A stretch of DNA of 64,000 nucleotides, taken from assembly GCA_021561035.1 (NCBI GenBank), contig CP067346.1:2387001-2451000 (forward strand), written 5' to 3'. A model generated the notes under the pieces. The model searched no databases and was not told where the DNA came from. It worked only from the letters and a program-made list of their open reading frames with translations. A program made the translations under genes and the position numbers. The number at the start of each line of letters is the position of its first letter. Within the stretch, counting starts at the first letter, position 1. This stretch comes from Clostridioides sp. ES-S-0054-01. Its GTDB lineage: Bacteria > Bacillota > Clostridia > Peptostreptococcales > Peptostreptococcaceae. Positions 1 to 9,021 of this stretch are shown here, piece after piece.

Positions 1-1182
1 TGTTCCTTTTGGCATCATATTTGCTTGTTGTAATAATTGTGTATGAACATCTGCAAAGTTTGTAGCCATATAAAGTGATATAGCTATTACTATCGTTCCT
101 GTTATAACTGATTGAACTATATTACCTTTTCTAAAGCACACTATAAATGCCATATAGAATGGTATTGTCGCTAGGTCTCCAAATGGTAAAACTTTGTTTC
201 CTGGTAGTATAACTGCTAAGAATAAAGTTATAGGAACAAGTATAAGAGCTGTTGATATAACTGCTGGATGTCCAGTTGCTACAGCTGCATCTAGACCTAT
301 ATACAGTTCTCTGTCTCCATATTTTTCTTGTAAGAAATCTCTTATTGATTCTGAAACTGGAATTAAACCTTCCATTAATATTCTAACCATTCTAGGCATA
401 AGTAACATTACTGCACCCATTGATATACCTACATTGAATATTCCTGCTACATCATATCCAGCAAGTGCTCCAAGTATTATACCTAGTATAATACCCATCA
501 TCATTGGTTCTCCAAATATACCAAATCTTTTTTGTATAGAGTCTGGGTCTGCTTGTATTTTATTTATTCCTGGTATCTTTTCAACAAATTTACCTACTAA
601 ATATCCAAGTGGCGCAAATGAAGCTGTTGAACCGGTTGGTAATGCTATACCTTCCAAATCATAAAACTCCTGAACATTTTTTGCTGTCTTTTCTGCAATA
701 AATAGTACTAATAATTCCATTAATATAGCACAGAATATAGCCCAAACATAACTTCCTGTTACTATATATCCAACTGCACCTGCTACTATAAAGTGCCAAT
801 AATTCCATATATCAACGTTTAATATCTTTGTTTTATTGAAGTATAATAATAGTAAGTTTACTAATAAACAAACCGGTATTAATATTGGTGCAACTGGTGA
901 AGCCCATGTTGCTGATGCTGTTGTTGGCCAACCAACATCTATTACTGTTAAGTTAAGTCCAAATCTTTCAACCATTCCTTGAGCTGCTGGTCCTAGTGTT
1001 GATGTTAATAGGTTTACAACTAAGTTTATACCCACAAACCCTATACCAATTGTAAGACCTGACTTTAAAGCTTTTGTAAACTTAATTCTAAATATCATTC
1101 CTAGTACTACAATTGTTATTGGTAGTATTACTGTCGGTCCCATATCTAAAATGTATTGTACTACTGCTAATAATTTATCCAT
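1..1182 (-). CDS. PTS galactitol-type EIIC permease, partial
   Basis: The reading frame opens with ATG at 1182 (MDKLLAVVQYILDMGPTV) behind an AGGAGG-type site and stays open to the window edge, so only the first 394 residues are visible. It is very hydrophobic, with many membrane segments, and has the GatC/SgcC-like stretches GPTVILPITIVVLGMIF and LDAAVATGHPAVIS. By family it is the membrane channel that moves a sugar or sugar alcohol across the membrane while the IIB partner phosphorylates it. It is the third gene of the IIA-IIB-IIC set, 58 bp after the IIB gene, and should be transcribed from the sigma-54 promoter upstream of IIA. The substrate cannot be read from sequence; galactitol is only the family name. 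Confidence 0.85.
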   Translation of the reverse strand, partial: MDKLLAVVQYILDMGPTVILPITIVVLGMIFRIKFTKALKSGLTIGIGFVGINLVVNLLTSTLGPAAQGMVERFGLNLTVIDVGWPTTASATWASPVAPILIPVCLLVNLLLLYFNKTKILNVDIWNYWHFIVAGAVGYIVTGSYVWAIFCAILMELLVLFIAEKTAKNVQEFYDLEGIALPTGSTASFAPLGYLVGKFVEKIPGINKIQADPDSIQKRFGIFGEPMMMGIILGIILGALAGYDVAGIFNVGISMGAVMLLMPRMVRILMEGLIPVSESIRDFLQEKYGDRELYIGLDAAVATGHPAVISTALILVPITLFLAVILPGNKVLPFGDLATIPFYMAFIVCFRKGNIVQSVITGTIVIAISLYMATNFADVHTQLLQQANMMPKGT

Positions 1183-1240
1183 TTATAAATCCTCCTTTTT
1201 CTGTTTTATAAAATATTATTTCAATGTATCTATGATAGGA

Positions 1241-1516
1241 TTATTTTAAAGCATCTAATATTTTTTTATCTAAAGCTGATATATTTACTCCAGTTATATA
1301 TGCTGTTGCTTTTATTGCTGGTATATCATAAGTTGTTGGTAATATAGTTGTTGATACTATTAAATCTGCTCCTTCTTGCTTTGTGGCACATTCAGCTATT
1401 TTACATTGTATAACTTCTGCTTGTATGTTATTTTCCTTGACTAATCTCTCTACCTTGTCACAAACCACTGTTGATGTTGCTATTCCCGCTCCACATGCTA
1501 CTAATATTTTTTTCAT
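1241..1516 (-). CDS. PTS galactitol-type EIIB component
   Basis: This 91-residue protein is a full-length EIIB of the GatB type. It begins MKKILVACGAGIATS, and Cys8 in the CGAGIATS loop is the residue phosphorylated by EIIA. It passes phosphate from EIIA to the incoming sugar held by the EIIC encoded just downstream. It lies 58 bp after the EIIA gene with its own GGGAGGAAAT ribosome site, in the same operon. Confidence 0.9.
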   Translation of the reverse strand: MKKILVACGAGIATSTVVCDKVERLVKENNIQAEVIQCKIAECATKQEGADLIVSTTILPTTYDIPAIKATAYITGVNISALDKKILDALK

Positions 1517-1574
1517 TTTTATTTCCTCCCAATAATTTTATTTTCTATTTTTTATTTTTAGTACTTTTTTATTT

Positions 1575-2033
1575 TTATAAAGACTTTATTGTCTTTAAAA
1601 CTTCATCTTTATCAGTAGAACTCATTAACTTATCAACTAATTCTTTATTTTGCATAATTTCCATCAATTCTGTTAATACAGATAATTGACTATGTGGTTG
1701 ATTAAGCCCTAATACGAAAGCTAAATTTGCAGATACTTTTTCATCTTGGTCTTCCATAGAACTAAATACTACTGGTTCATTAAAAGTACAGACTGCTATA
1801 AATTGTTCTTTAATATATTCTGCATCTGTATGTGGTATAGCTACTCCATAATCGCCTAGATTTAAACCTGTTGGAAATACATTTTCTCTTCCTAATATCT
1901 TTTCTCCAAATTCTTCTTTTACAAAGCCTAACTTAAAAACTTTATCATGTATTTCTTTAAAGAAATCTTCTTTTGTTTTACAGTCCATTTTAAGGTTTAT
2001 AACTTTATCACTTACAAAATTTATAAACTCCAT
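1575..2033 (-). CDS. PTS fructose/galactitol-type EIIA component
   Basis: The 152-residue protein matches the PTS EIIA type 2 fold. The motif GVAIPHTDAEY holds the histidine that accepts phosphate from HPr. It is the first gene of the IIA-IIB-IIC operon, with AGGAGGTGTAAAT before its ATG. A sigma-54 type promoter lies about 58 bp upstream of the start. The adjacent LevR-like activator, which ends in an EIIA-like module of its own, is the probable regulator. Confidence 0.9.
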   Translation of the reverse strand: MEFINFVSDKVINLKMDCKTKEDFFKEIHDKVFKLGFVKEEFGEKILGRENVFPTGLNLGDYGVAIPHTDAEYIKEQFIAVCTFNEPVVFSSMEDQDEKVSANLAFVLGLNQPHSQLSVLTELMEIMQNKELVDKLMSSTDKDEVLKTIKSL

Positions 2034-2090
2034 ATTTACACCTCCTAATTGCCTTTGTCTTACACCTTGTTTTTTCTTGCCTTTATATAA

Positions 2091-2107
2091 AGCATGTTGT
2101 ATGCCAA
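2091..2107 (-). promoter_or_regulatory. Sigma-54 (-24/-12) promoter of the galactitol-type PTS operon
   Basis: Read on the minus strand this is TTGGCATACAACATGCT. It matches the sigma-54 pattern TTGGCAC-N5-TTGCT, with the GG and GC dinucleotides 12 bp apart start to start. The start point would fall near 2080, giving a leader of about 45 nt before the EIIA gene. The neighbouring gene encodes a sigma-54 activator, which supports the call. Confidence 0.85.
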
Positions 2108-2647
2108 AAAGTGGCTTTTTTTGTGATACAAAAGAAAATGTTTTCCCAAAAATAATGCTCTCTTCTAGGATTTTAGCTTACTTCCATTGATAAATTTTTT
2201 TTGATTTTTATTTTAATTTTTACTTGTTAATCACTTAACTAACCATACTTTTTTATATTTTTTGTGGTTTTTTTTGTTAGAGAAATTATTTTTTTGTTTT
2301 TTATAAATGGTTTTTTATGTTTAACAGTTATTTTATAAAGTTAGTCAATCTAAACACAATTTACTTTTACGTACTTTCTCTATTGATTTTATTTTTATAT
2401 GAAAAAAATTTCATATAATTATTCAATAAAATTTATTTTTAACACAAAATAAATTTATGTAAAACAAATTCAACTTATATAAAAACATCTATTAGTTTTA
2501 TATATACATAAATAAAGACCAACACCATAAAATCAATAAACTTGATTATACAGTATTAGCCTTATATTAAACCATTAGTACCTCAAAGGTAGAGTATTTT
2601 TAAATTCATAATAAAATAAACTTCTGTGTCTAACTTTTCTGTATTAG
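2108..2647. other. Intergenic region with candidate activator sites
   Basis: No gene is seen in this very AT-rich stretch between the sigma-54 promoter and the end of the activator gene. Two dyads stand out: TTTTGT-GAT-ACAAAA at 2119-2133, and TATATGAAA-N4-TTTCATATA at 2396-2417. Either could be an upstream activator site for the LevR-like protein; the second, about 300 bp from the promoter, is the longer one. Function is inferred from position only. Confidence 0.4.
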
Positions 2648-5572
2648 TTAACTTAAAATTTCTTTTATTTCATTTTTATCTTCAGTATTCAATAAAATTT
2701 CTAGAGTTCGCTGGTCATTAATCTTTGAAAATAAACTTCGTATTTCTTTCTTATTATTTTCTTTAAGTGCTAATAATACCACCAAATCCACCATAAATTT
2801 ATTATCCCATACTATAGGTTTATTCAATCTTGCGATTGCTATCGCAGGCTTTATAACGTTTTCCGGAAGTCCATGTGGTACAGCTACCTTAGAAGCCATC
2901 ACGACACTTCCCATTGCTTCTCTTTTATATACACTCAATATATATTTCGAATCCACATATCCTCCTTCCTCAAGTTTTGAAACAAGAGTATCAATTATAT
3001 ATTCCTTTGAAATTCCTTCAAAATTATATAAAATCAAATCTTCATGTATTAAATTATCTAACTGATTGTCACCATTTAAAACTTGCTGTTTATTGTTCAA
3101 ATGCTCTAATACCTTATTAATACCATTTTTTCCAAGTACCTCATTATAAGAAATAAAAGGTACATTTTTATAATCTATATCAATAGTTCCACAGACAGCA
3201 ATAATATTATATTCAGCCTCAATTTCATTTAACTCTTCTTCTAAATTATTATTTAAAAAAGCAATTGGCTTTACTTCAATTGAAGTATCATATTCCTTAA
3301 TTTGTTTTTCTATATGCTCTTTTAAATTTAAAGCTGTACCTACACCACTCAAACACAAAGTAATGATTACATTTTTCTTTCCGTACTCATTTTTTCTATA
3401 ACTAAATTTATTTGTATTTATCATAGCATAATTCTTATTTTTCTTTAAATCTGCTATTATACCATCTAAACTTTTTCCTTCAATAGTAGCAAGTTTTCCT
3501 GCTTCCATTGCCAATAGCGTATCTACTCTATTTACAGTTTTGCATCTAATACCAAGTCTTTTTTCAACTTCATCACCAAGAATTACTAAAGAACCCATAT
3601 CAACTAGAACTAAGATACCTTTTCTAGCTTCTATCTTTTGAAGTTCCTCTAATACATATTCTATACCTTCTGATGGTGTATCTGTAAGTGCTATTTCTAT
3701 ACCTAGTGTACATTCTATACCTAGAATATGATTTACAACTTTAGACATTTCAATGCCAACTTTACCATGTGTAACTATTACTACTTTAACTTTATCTTTT
3801 ATACTTTCCTCATTATAACAAAATTTATTTATATAATAGGCCAAATATCCAAGTTCATCCTCTGGAAAGGTTACTTGTGTTAAATCTTCCACTATACCCA
3901 TTATATATCTTGATAGCTCATATTCCATTGGCATTGATGCTTTTATTTTATCTAAACTCGGATTTATTATAGTTTTTTCATCTTTTATCCTACCTATAGC
4001 ATGTTCAATGTGAATTGCTAGAGCCAAATACAAGCCTTGATTTACATACTTAAACTGCTCCTTAATAAATACAATTACCTTATCCATTATCTCTAGTGTA
4101 GACTCTTTTAATTGTCCTCCCCAATCTATTCGACTTCTTCTATCAGATAAGTTTTTATTGTTTTTAATAGCATTAAACTTCTTATCTAACTTTTCTATAA
4201 ATGCATTTTTTAATTCTTCTTCTGAAAAACACTTACTTTCCAGAACCTTAAGCTCTTTTTCTGCATAATTATATATCTCACTTATCTCATTATCAGATAA
4301 AATTCTATTTTTTCCACTCACCAATTCACTAATATCTATATATATATCTTCAACTGAAAACTCAGAATACTTTTCATTTTCACAATTACAATCATAATAT
4401 CCACTTTTGATATAATCTCTTAAACTATCTAAATCTATAATTACCTTATCACTAGAAAATATCGATTTACTAAAAGCCCTAGCACAAGTTACTTGTATAT
4501 CACTCTTTAATTGACCTATATTTCCAGTACACTTATAATTCATAAGTGCACACATAACTTCTTTAGTTATTATAAAATTCTTGTTTACTCGTTTTGCTTC
4601 TCTTTCAAAAAACTTTATTATTATTTCATATCTTTCAGACTTTGGTCTTTCACTCATATTAGGTAAATTTATTACCATTGGTATACGTCTTCTAAACGTT
4701 TGAAGTAAATTAGAATCTGGATTTTCTGTTGTAGCACTTATTATGAGAACATTTGCCTTTCTATTAGAACTGCTTTCTCCTAGCCTTCTAAATTCGCCTC
4801 TATCTATTAATGAAAATAAGATTTCTTGCCCAGCAGCAGGTAATCTATGAATTTCATCTAAAAATAAAATCCCATTATTAGCCTGTTCTACAAGACCCTC
4901 TCTATTTGCATCAGCTCCTGTATATGCACCTTTTACTACTCCAAATAGTTGAGCTATTAATAGATTAGGGTTTTCTGCATAATCTGCACAGTTAAATACT
5001 ATAAATGGACTATTTTCTTCCTTGATATTGTTTTTTACAGCATATTTATACATACATGTAGCTAATTCACTTTTACCTACACCTGTCTCTCCATATATTA
5101 TAGTATGAAGGCCATTAGGAGGATACATTATTGCCGATTTAGCTAGATTTACCTTTTCTTTTAAACTTCCTTTTATACCTATTAATTCTTCAAATCCATC
5201 TTCTTCTACAACTTTACTTACCTTCACATACTTTCCTGATGATGCTGTTCCTTTATCTTTAAGCCCACTCTTTGATTGACTTAAATTTTCTTCTTTTAGT
5301 AATTTTGACACTGCACTTCTTGATATATTATATCCATTTTCTATTAATATTTCAGTTATTTTTCTTTCAGACATTTGAGGATTTTCAGTTACAATTTTTG
5401 ATATATCTTTTATTAATATTTTTTTTCTTCTTTCTCTCGAATCTAAAATATTATTTTTTTTCCTAACTGTTATCACTTCAGACCTAGCTATATTTAACAT
5501 TTCAGCAAGTTCTTGGTCAGTATATGGATTTTTTTTATCTTCTCTTTGTATCTCTCTTAATATTTTATCCAT
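2648..5572 (-). CDS. LevR-type sigma-54 activator with PRD and PTS modules
   Basis: The start is taken at ATG 5572 (MDKILREIQ), preceded by GAGGAGG at 6 bp; an in-frame extension to 5587 has no ribosome site. The 974-residue protein has N-terminal helix-turn-helix segments (about 15-100) and an AAA+ domain (about 130-370). The AAA+ domain has Walker A GETGVGKSE, the sigma-54 contact loop GAYTGA and Walker B GILFLDEIHRLP. A PRD follows with the conserved histidine in HIEHAIGRI, then an EIIA-mannose-like domain (VTHGKVGIEM), an EIIB-like segment and a C-terminal EIIA-fructose-like domain with the phosphorylatable histidine in VAVPHGLPEN. It should activate the adjacent PTS operon, controlled by phosphorylation from the PTS. 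Confidence 0.9.
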   Translation of the reverse strand: MDKILREIQREDKKNPYTDQELAEMLNIARSEVITVRKKNNILDSRERRKKILIKDISKIVTENPQMSERKITEILIENGYNISRSAVSKLLKEENLSQSKSGLKDKGTASSGKYVKVSKVVEEDGFEELIGIKGSLKEKVNLAKSAIMYPPNGLHTIIYGETGVGKSELATCMYKYAVKNNIKEENSPFIVFNCADYAENPNLLIAQLFGVVKGAYTGADANREGLVEQANNGILFLDEIHRLPAAGQEILFSLIDRGEFRRLGESSSNRKANVLIISATTENPDSNLLQTFRRRIPMVINLPNMSERPKSERYEIIIKFFEREAKRVNKNFIITKEVMCALMNYKCTGNIGQLKSDIQVTCARAFSKSIFSSDKVIIDLDSLRDYIKSGYYDCNCENEKYSEFSVEDIYIDISELVSGKNRILSDNEISEIYNYAEKELKVLESKCFSEEELKNAFIEKLDKKFNAIKNNKNLSDRRSRIDWGGQLKESTLEIMDKVIVFIKEQFKYVNQGLYLALAIHIEHAIGRIKDEKTIINPSLDKIKASMPMEYELSRYIMGIVEDLTQVTFPEDELGYLAYYINKFCYNEESIKDKVKVVIVTHGKVGIEMSKVVNHILGIECTLGIEIALTDTPSEGIEYVLEELQKIEARKGILVLVDMGSLVILGDEVEKRLGIRCKTVNRVDTLLAMEAGKLATIEGKSLDGIIADLKKNKNYAMINTNKFSYRKNEYGKKNVIITLCLSGVGTALNLKEHIEKQIKEYDTSIEVKPIAFLNNNLEEELNEIEAEYNIIAVCGTIDIDYKNVPFISYNEVLGKNGINKVLEHLNNKQQVLNGDNQLDNLIHEDLILYNFEGISKEYIIDTLVSKLEEGGYVDSKYILSVYKREAMGSVVMASKVAVPHGLPENVIKPAIAIARLNKPIVWDNKFMVDLVVLLALKENNKKEIRSLFSKINDQRTLEILLNTEDKNEIKEILS

Positions 5573-5637
5573 TTTTCGCCTCCTCACTTAAAAAATTAAT
5601 CTATTTCAATAATATGTTTCAATATATTATACACCAA

Positions 5638-5672
5638 AATAAGACTAGGCAAAATAGCCTAGCCTTATTACT
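5638..5672 (-). terminator. Terminator downstream of the transaldolase-like gene
   Basis: On the minus strand AATAAGGCTAGGC and GCCTAGTCTTATT pair across a short loop and are followed by a T-rich run. It sits between the end of the xpt-tal unit and the start of the LevR-like gene, separating the two. Confidence 0.75.
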
Positions 5673-5722
5673 TAGAATTTCCATAATAACCTCTTTAATA
5701 TACTTATAATCACAGTTTATAA

Positions 5723-6373
5723 TTATAATTTTAAAGAAGCACCTTCCCAATCCTTCATAAAGCTATCTATTCCTTTGTCTGTCAAAGGGTGCTTAATCAT
5801 TTGGTTTATAACTTTAAGAGGAACTGTTGCTATATCTGCTCCCATTCTAGCAGCTTGTAAAACATGTATTGGATTTCTAACACTAGCAACTATTATTTGA
5901 GCCTCAATACTATTTACACTAAATATATCAACGATTTCTTCAATTAAATCAAGACCATTTTGTGATATATCATCTAATCTTCCAACAAAAGGACTTACAT
6001 AGGTAGCCCCAGCTCTAGCAGCTAAAAGAGCTTGTCCAGCAGAGAATATAAGCGTAACATTAGTCTTTATACCTTTACTTGACAGCACTTTCACTGCCTT
6101 TAGACCTTCTGCTGTCATAGGTATCTTTATAACTATATTTTTATGTATCTTAGATAGTTTTTCTGCTTCCTCTATCATCCCTTTATGCTCTAAACTTATT
6201 ACTTCTGCACTTATTGGTCCATCTACTATTTCACTTATTTCTTTAACTACCTCTATAAAATCTCTACCTTCTTTAGCTATTAGAGATGGATTGGTAGTCA
6301 CTCCACAAATTACACCTAAATCATTTGCTTCTTTTATTTCTTCAATATTGGCTGTGTCTATAAAAAATCTCAT
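5723..6373 (-). CDS. tal: Transaldolase / fructose-6-phosphate aldolase-like protein
   Basis: The start is ATG 6373 ([17 protein letters not shown]), with GGAGGA eight bases upstream; the frame runs open to 6418 without a ribosome site. The resulting 216 residues match the short TalC/MipB subfamily. The Schiff-base lysine is in [12 protein letters not shown], and [19 protein letters not shown] is the family signature. It moves three-carbon units between sugar phosphates in the non-oxidative pentose phosphate pathway or cleaves fructose 6-phosphate; the two activities cannot be separated by eye. It follows xpt by 64 bp and is probably cotranscribed. Confidence 0.9.
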   Translation of the reverse strand: MRFFIDTANIEEIKEANDLGVICGVTTNPSLIAKEGRDFIEVVKEISEIVDGPISAEVISLEHKGMIEEAEKLSKIHKNIVIKIPMTAEGLKAVKVLSSKGIKTNVTLIFSAGQALLAARAGATYVSPFVGRLDDISQNGLDLIEEIVDIFSVNSIEAQIIVASVRNPIHVLQAARMGADIATVPLKVINQMIKHPLTDKGIDSFMKDWEGASLKL

Positions 6374-6437
6374 AAAAAAATCCTCCATAATTACATAATT
6401 AAAATATGTGCTAAGCACAAGTATATAATATCATAAA

Positions 6438-7010
6438 CTACCTAAATTTTACAGTTCCATTATCTATAGACTCAACTACTGCCAAAGACTCTAGTCTTAC
6501 ATCATTAGCCTTTAAAAGTGCTCCTCCAGCTTGAAAACCTTTTTCAATGACAATTCCTACTCCAACTAAGTTTGCATCTGCTTGCTCAATTAAATCTTTA
6601 AGTCCAAGAGCAGCTCTTCCATTTGCCAAGAAATCGTCCACTATCAATATATTTTCACCTTTGTTTATATACTTTTTAGAAACTTTAACCGAATACTCTC
6701 TTGCCTTAGTAAATGAATATACATTAGTTTCATATACATCTTTATCCAAATTTTTAGATTCCGATTTTTTTGCAAATACTACAGGTGCATTATCAAAATA
6801 CTGTGAAACGATTGATGCTATAGCTATTCCTGAAGCTTCTATTGTAAATATCTTATCCACCTTTTCTCCTTTAAATCTCTCTTTAAACTCTCTTCCTATT
6901 TCATTTAAAAAAGCCACATCAATTTGATGATTTAAAAAGCTATCAACTCTTAGTATATCATTTCCTGAAACACTACCTTCTCTCAATATCTTTTCTTGTA
7001 AAGCCTTCAT
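6438..7010 (-). CDS. xpt: Xanthine phosphoribosyltransferase
   Basis: The 190-residue protein is full length for Xpt and begins [16 protein letters not shown]. The PRPP-binding loop is [14 protein letters not shown], and [11 protein letters not shown] forms the purine-side loop. It converts xanthine and PRPP to XMP for purine salvage. A guanine riboswitch with a terminator lies in its leader, as in other Firmicutes, which supports both the name and control by guanine. The transaldolase-like gene follows in the same direction. Confidence 0.95.
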   Translation of the reverse strand: MKALQEKILREGSVSGNDILRVDSFLNHQIDVAFLNEIGREFKERFKGEKVDKIFTIEASGIAIASIVSQYFDNAPVVFAKKSESKNLDKDVYETNVYSFTKAREYSVKVSKKYINKGENILIVDDFLANGRAALGLKDLIEQADANLVGVGIVIEKGFQAGGALLKANDVRLESLAVVESIDNGTVKFR

Positions 7011-7110
7011 TGAACTCCCACCTAACCTTTTCTAAAATTATATTAATAAAAAAATTATATTTACTCTAATTTTGCTATCTATTCTTGTAAGTATTTTATA
7101 TTAAAATACT

Positions 7111-7145
7111 AAAAAAGCTCCTGTCTATATCATAGACAGGAGCTT
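7111..7145 (-). terminator. Riboswitch-controlled terminator before xpt
   Basis: On the minus strand a perfect 14-bp stem (AAGCTCCTGTCTAT and its complement) with a 3-nt loop is followed by TTTTTT. Its CTCCTGT segment is complementary to the ACAGGAG at the 3' end of the guanine aptamer, so ligand binding and termination are mutually linked. Confidence 0.9.
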
Positions 7146-7204
7146 AAAATTCAAAGTAATTAACTTAATATATAATTTAAAATAAGTATAAACTATATCT
7201 TCTT

Positions 7205-7275
7205 CACTCCTGTAGTCAAGCTATTAATGGTAGCTTGGTAGAAACATTTGAACCATATTATCAAAAATATACAGG
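7205..7275 (-). ncRNA. Guanine (purine) riboswitch aptamer upstream of xpt
   Basis: The minus strand reads CCTGTATATTTTTGATAATA, then TGG, GTTTCTACC, a TTAAT loop and GACTACAGG. These are the conserved purine-aptamer blocks. P1 is formed by CCTGTA and TACAGG. The base that pairs with ligand is C (GACTAC rather than GATTAC), which predicts guanine or hypoxanthine specificity rather than adenine. The terminator downstream makes this an off-switch for xpt. Confidence 0.92.
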
Positions 7276-7399
7276 TAAATATATTAATTTATTCTTTTTA
7301 ATTATATATTATAATTCTCTATTATTCAACAAATAATTCAAACTGTGTAGAGTAATATATTATAGATACTTCATCAGAATTAAATTTTTTCAAGTAAAT

Positions 7400-8551
7400 T
7401 TATAAATTTTCCATAAATATATAACTTTTTTCTATATTATTTAAAAGTTCTTCATCATTGTTTATATTAGCTATTTTAGCAACAGCTTTTTTTACTCCAT
7501 TAGACTTTATCAACTCTTGTAATTCTACACTTTGGGCATCCTCGCTATTGTTATAATGAAGTGCTGCACCTATTCCAAGAATCAAATTGTCAACTGATAA
7601 GCCATATGATTTTGCTGTCATTAAAGGTTTAATCAATCTATCTTTATCACTTAATTTTCTTAATGGCTCTCTTCCAACTCTTACTACATCATCATTAAGA
7701 TACGGATTTTTAAACCTATTTAAAATCTTATCAATATATTTATAATGTGCTTCTGAATCAAAATTGTATTTTTTGATTAACCCTTCTCCACTTTCTATCA
7801 TTGCATTTTTAACTATATCACAGATGTATTCATCTTTTATACTTTCTTCTATAGTCTTATATCCTTTTAAATATCCTATATAAGCTGTTATAGCATGACC
7901 TGTATTCAGTGTAAACAATTTACGTTCTATATAAGCCATAAGATTATCAGCTAAATTCATTCCAACTATAGTTGGTATTTCTCCTTTAAATCCTTGCTTT
8001 TCAACATTCCATTCATAAAAATTTTCAACTGTTACATCAAGAGGATTTTCATTTTTACCAGGAGGAACTATTCTATCAACTGAACAATTTGGAAAACCAA
8101 CATACATCTCTAAATACTCTACTTCTTCTTTATTCAAATACTTAAGTACCTCTTCTTTTAAAGAAGAACTTGCATATATTGCATTTTCACAAGCTATTAT
8201 ATTTAGATTACTTGTTAATCCCTTTTCTTTTCTAGTCTTTATACCTTTTGCAATTGTAGAAGCTATTTTAGTCAAAACTAAAGGTCCAACTGCTGTAGTT
8301 ATTATTTCAGCCTCTACAATCTCATCTATTATTTCTTCTTTTATAGATGAAACTGCACTTATATTATCAATTACTTCATCTATACATTCTACATCTCTTA
8401 TGCGTATAGTATATTTTTTATCTTTGTTTATTAAGTTTAATATCTCTTCGTTTACATCAGCAAATACTACATGATAACCTGATTTAACTAATAAACCTCC
8501 AATAAATCCTCTTCCAATATTTCCTGCTCCAAACTGAATTGCCTTTTTCAT
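7400..8551 (-). CDS. mtlD: Mannitol-1-phosphate 5-dehydrogenase
   Basis: The 383-residue protein is full length for MtlD. It opens with the NAD-binding loop QFGAGNIGRGFIGG. The substrate-side helix contains KLFTLNTGHAITAYIGYLKG, with the conserved NTGHA. It oxidises mannitol 1-phosphate, the product of the mannitol PTS, to fructose 6-phosphate. It is the last gene of the mtlA-mtlR-mtlF-mtlD operon, 18 bp after mtlF, with an AGGAGG site. Confidence 0.95.
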   Translation of the reverse strand: MKKAIQFGAGNIGRGFIGGLLVKSGYHVVFADVNEEILNLINKDKKYTIRIRDVECIDEVIDNISAVSSIKEEIIDEIVEAEIITTAVGPLVLTKIASTIAKGIKTRKEKGLTSNLNIIACENAIYASSSLKEEVLKYLNKEEVEYLEMYVGFPNCSVDRIVPPGKNENPLDVTVENFYEWNVEKQGFKGEIPTIVGMNLADNLMAYIERKLFTLNTGHAITAYIGYLKGYKTIEESIKDEYICDIVKNAMIESGEGLIKKYNFDSEAHYKYIDKILNRFKNPYLNDDVVRVGREPLRKLSDKDRLIKPLMTAKSYGLSVDNLILGIGAALHYNNSEDAQSVELQELIKSNGVKKAVAKIANINNDEELLNNIEKSYIFMENL

Positions 8552-8569
8552 TTTAAGTTCCTCCTAAGA

Positions 8570-8992
8570 TTAGTTGGCAAAAGCTTCCATAAAAGCTTGT
8601 TTGTCATTTGAATTTTTTAGTCTTTCTGTTAAATCATCATCTAAAACTACTGCTATATTGGATAGTATTTCTAAATGTTCATCTCCAACACCAGCTATTC
8701 CTATTAATAAATATGCTTTTTCTCCATCAAAATCTATACCATTAGGGAATTGTAATATAACTATTCCTGAAGATAATATTTCTTTTTTTGCTTCGTTTAC
8801 ACCATGTGGAATAGCAACTCCCATTCCCATATATGTAGTCATTACTTTTTCTCTTTCTAACATTGCTGGTATATATTCTTCTTTTACATATCCATTTTCA
8901 ACTAATTTTCTTCCTGCTAAAGTTATAGCTTCTTCCTTTGAAACACTATCTAATCCTAAAAATATATTATTCTCATTCAATACTTTACTCAT
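8570..8992 (-). CDS. mtlF: Mannitol-specific PTS EIIA
   Basis: The 140-residue protein matches the EIIA-mannitol family. His63 in GMGVAIPHGVNEA is the phospho-acceptor, supplied by HPr and donated to the IIB part of MtlA. Its separation from MtlA on its own gene is the usual Gram-positive arrangement. It sits between mtlR and mtlD in the operon. Confidence 0.95.
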   Translation of the reverse strand: MSKVLNENNIFLGLDSVSKEEAITLAGRKLVENGYVKEEYIPAMLEREKVMTTYMGMGVAIPHGVNEAKKEILSSGIVILQFPNGIDFDGEKAYLLIGIAGVGDEHLEILSNIAVVLDDDLTERLKNSNDKQAFMEAFAN

Positions 8993-9021
8993 AATATCAA
9001 CCTTCCTTTTTAATATTAATT

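Noticed and set aside
194-664. Plus-strand 156-residue frame
   Set aside because: It is the antisense of the EIIC permease; the minus frame has the start, ribosome site and family motifs.
6547-6927. Plus-strand 126-residue frame
   Set aside because: It is antisense to xpt, which has full family motifs and a riboswitch.
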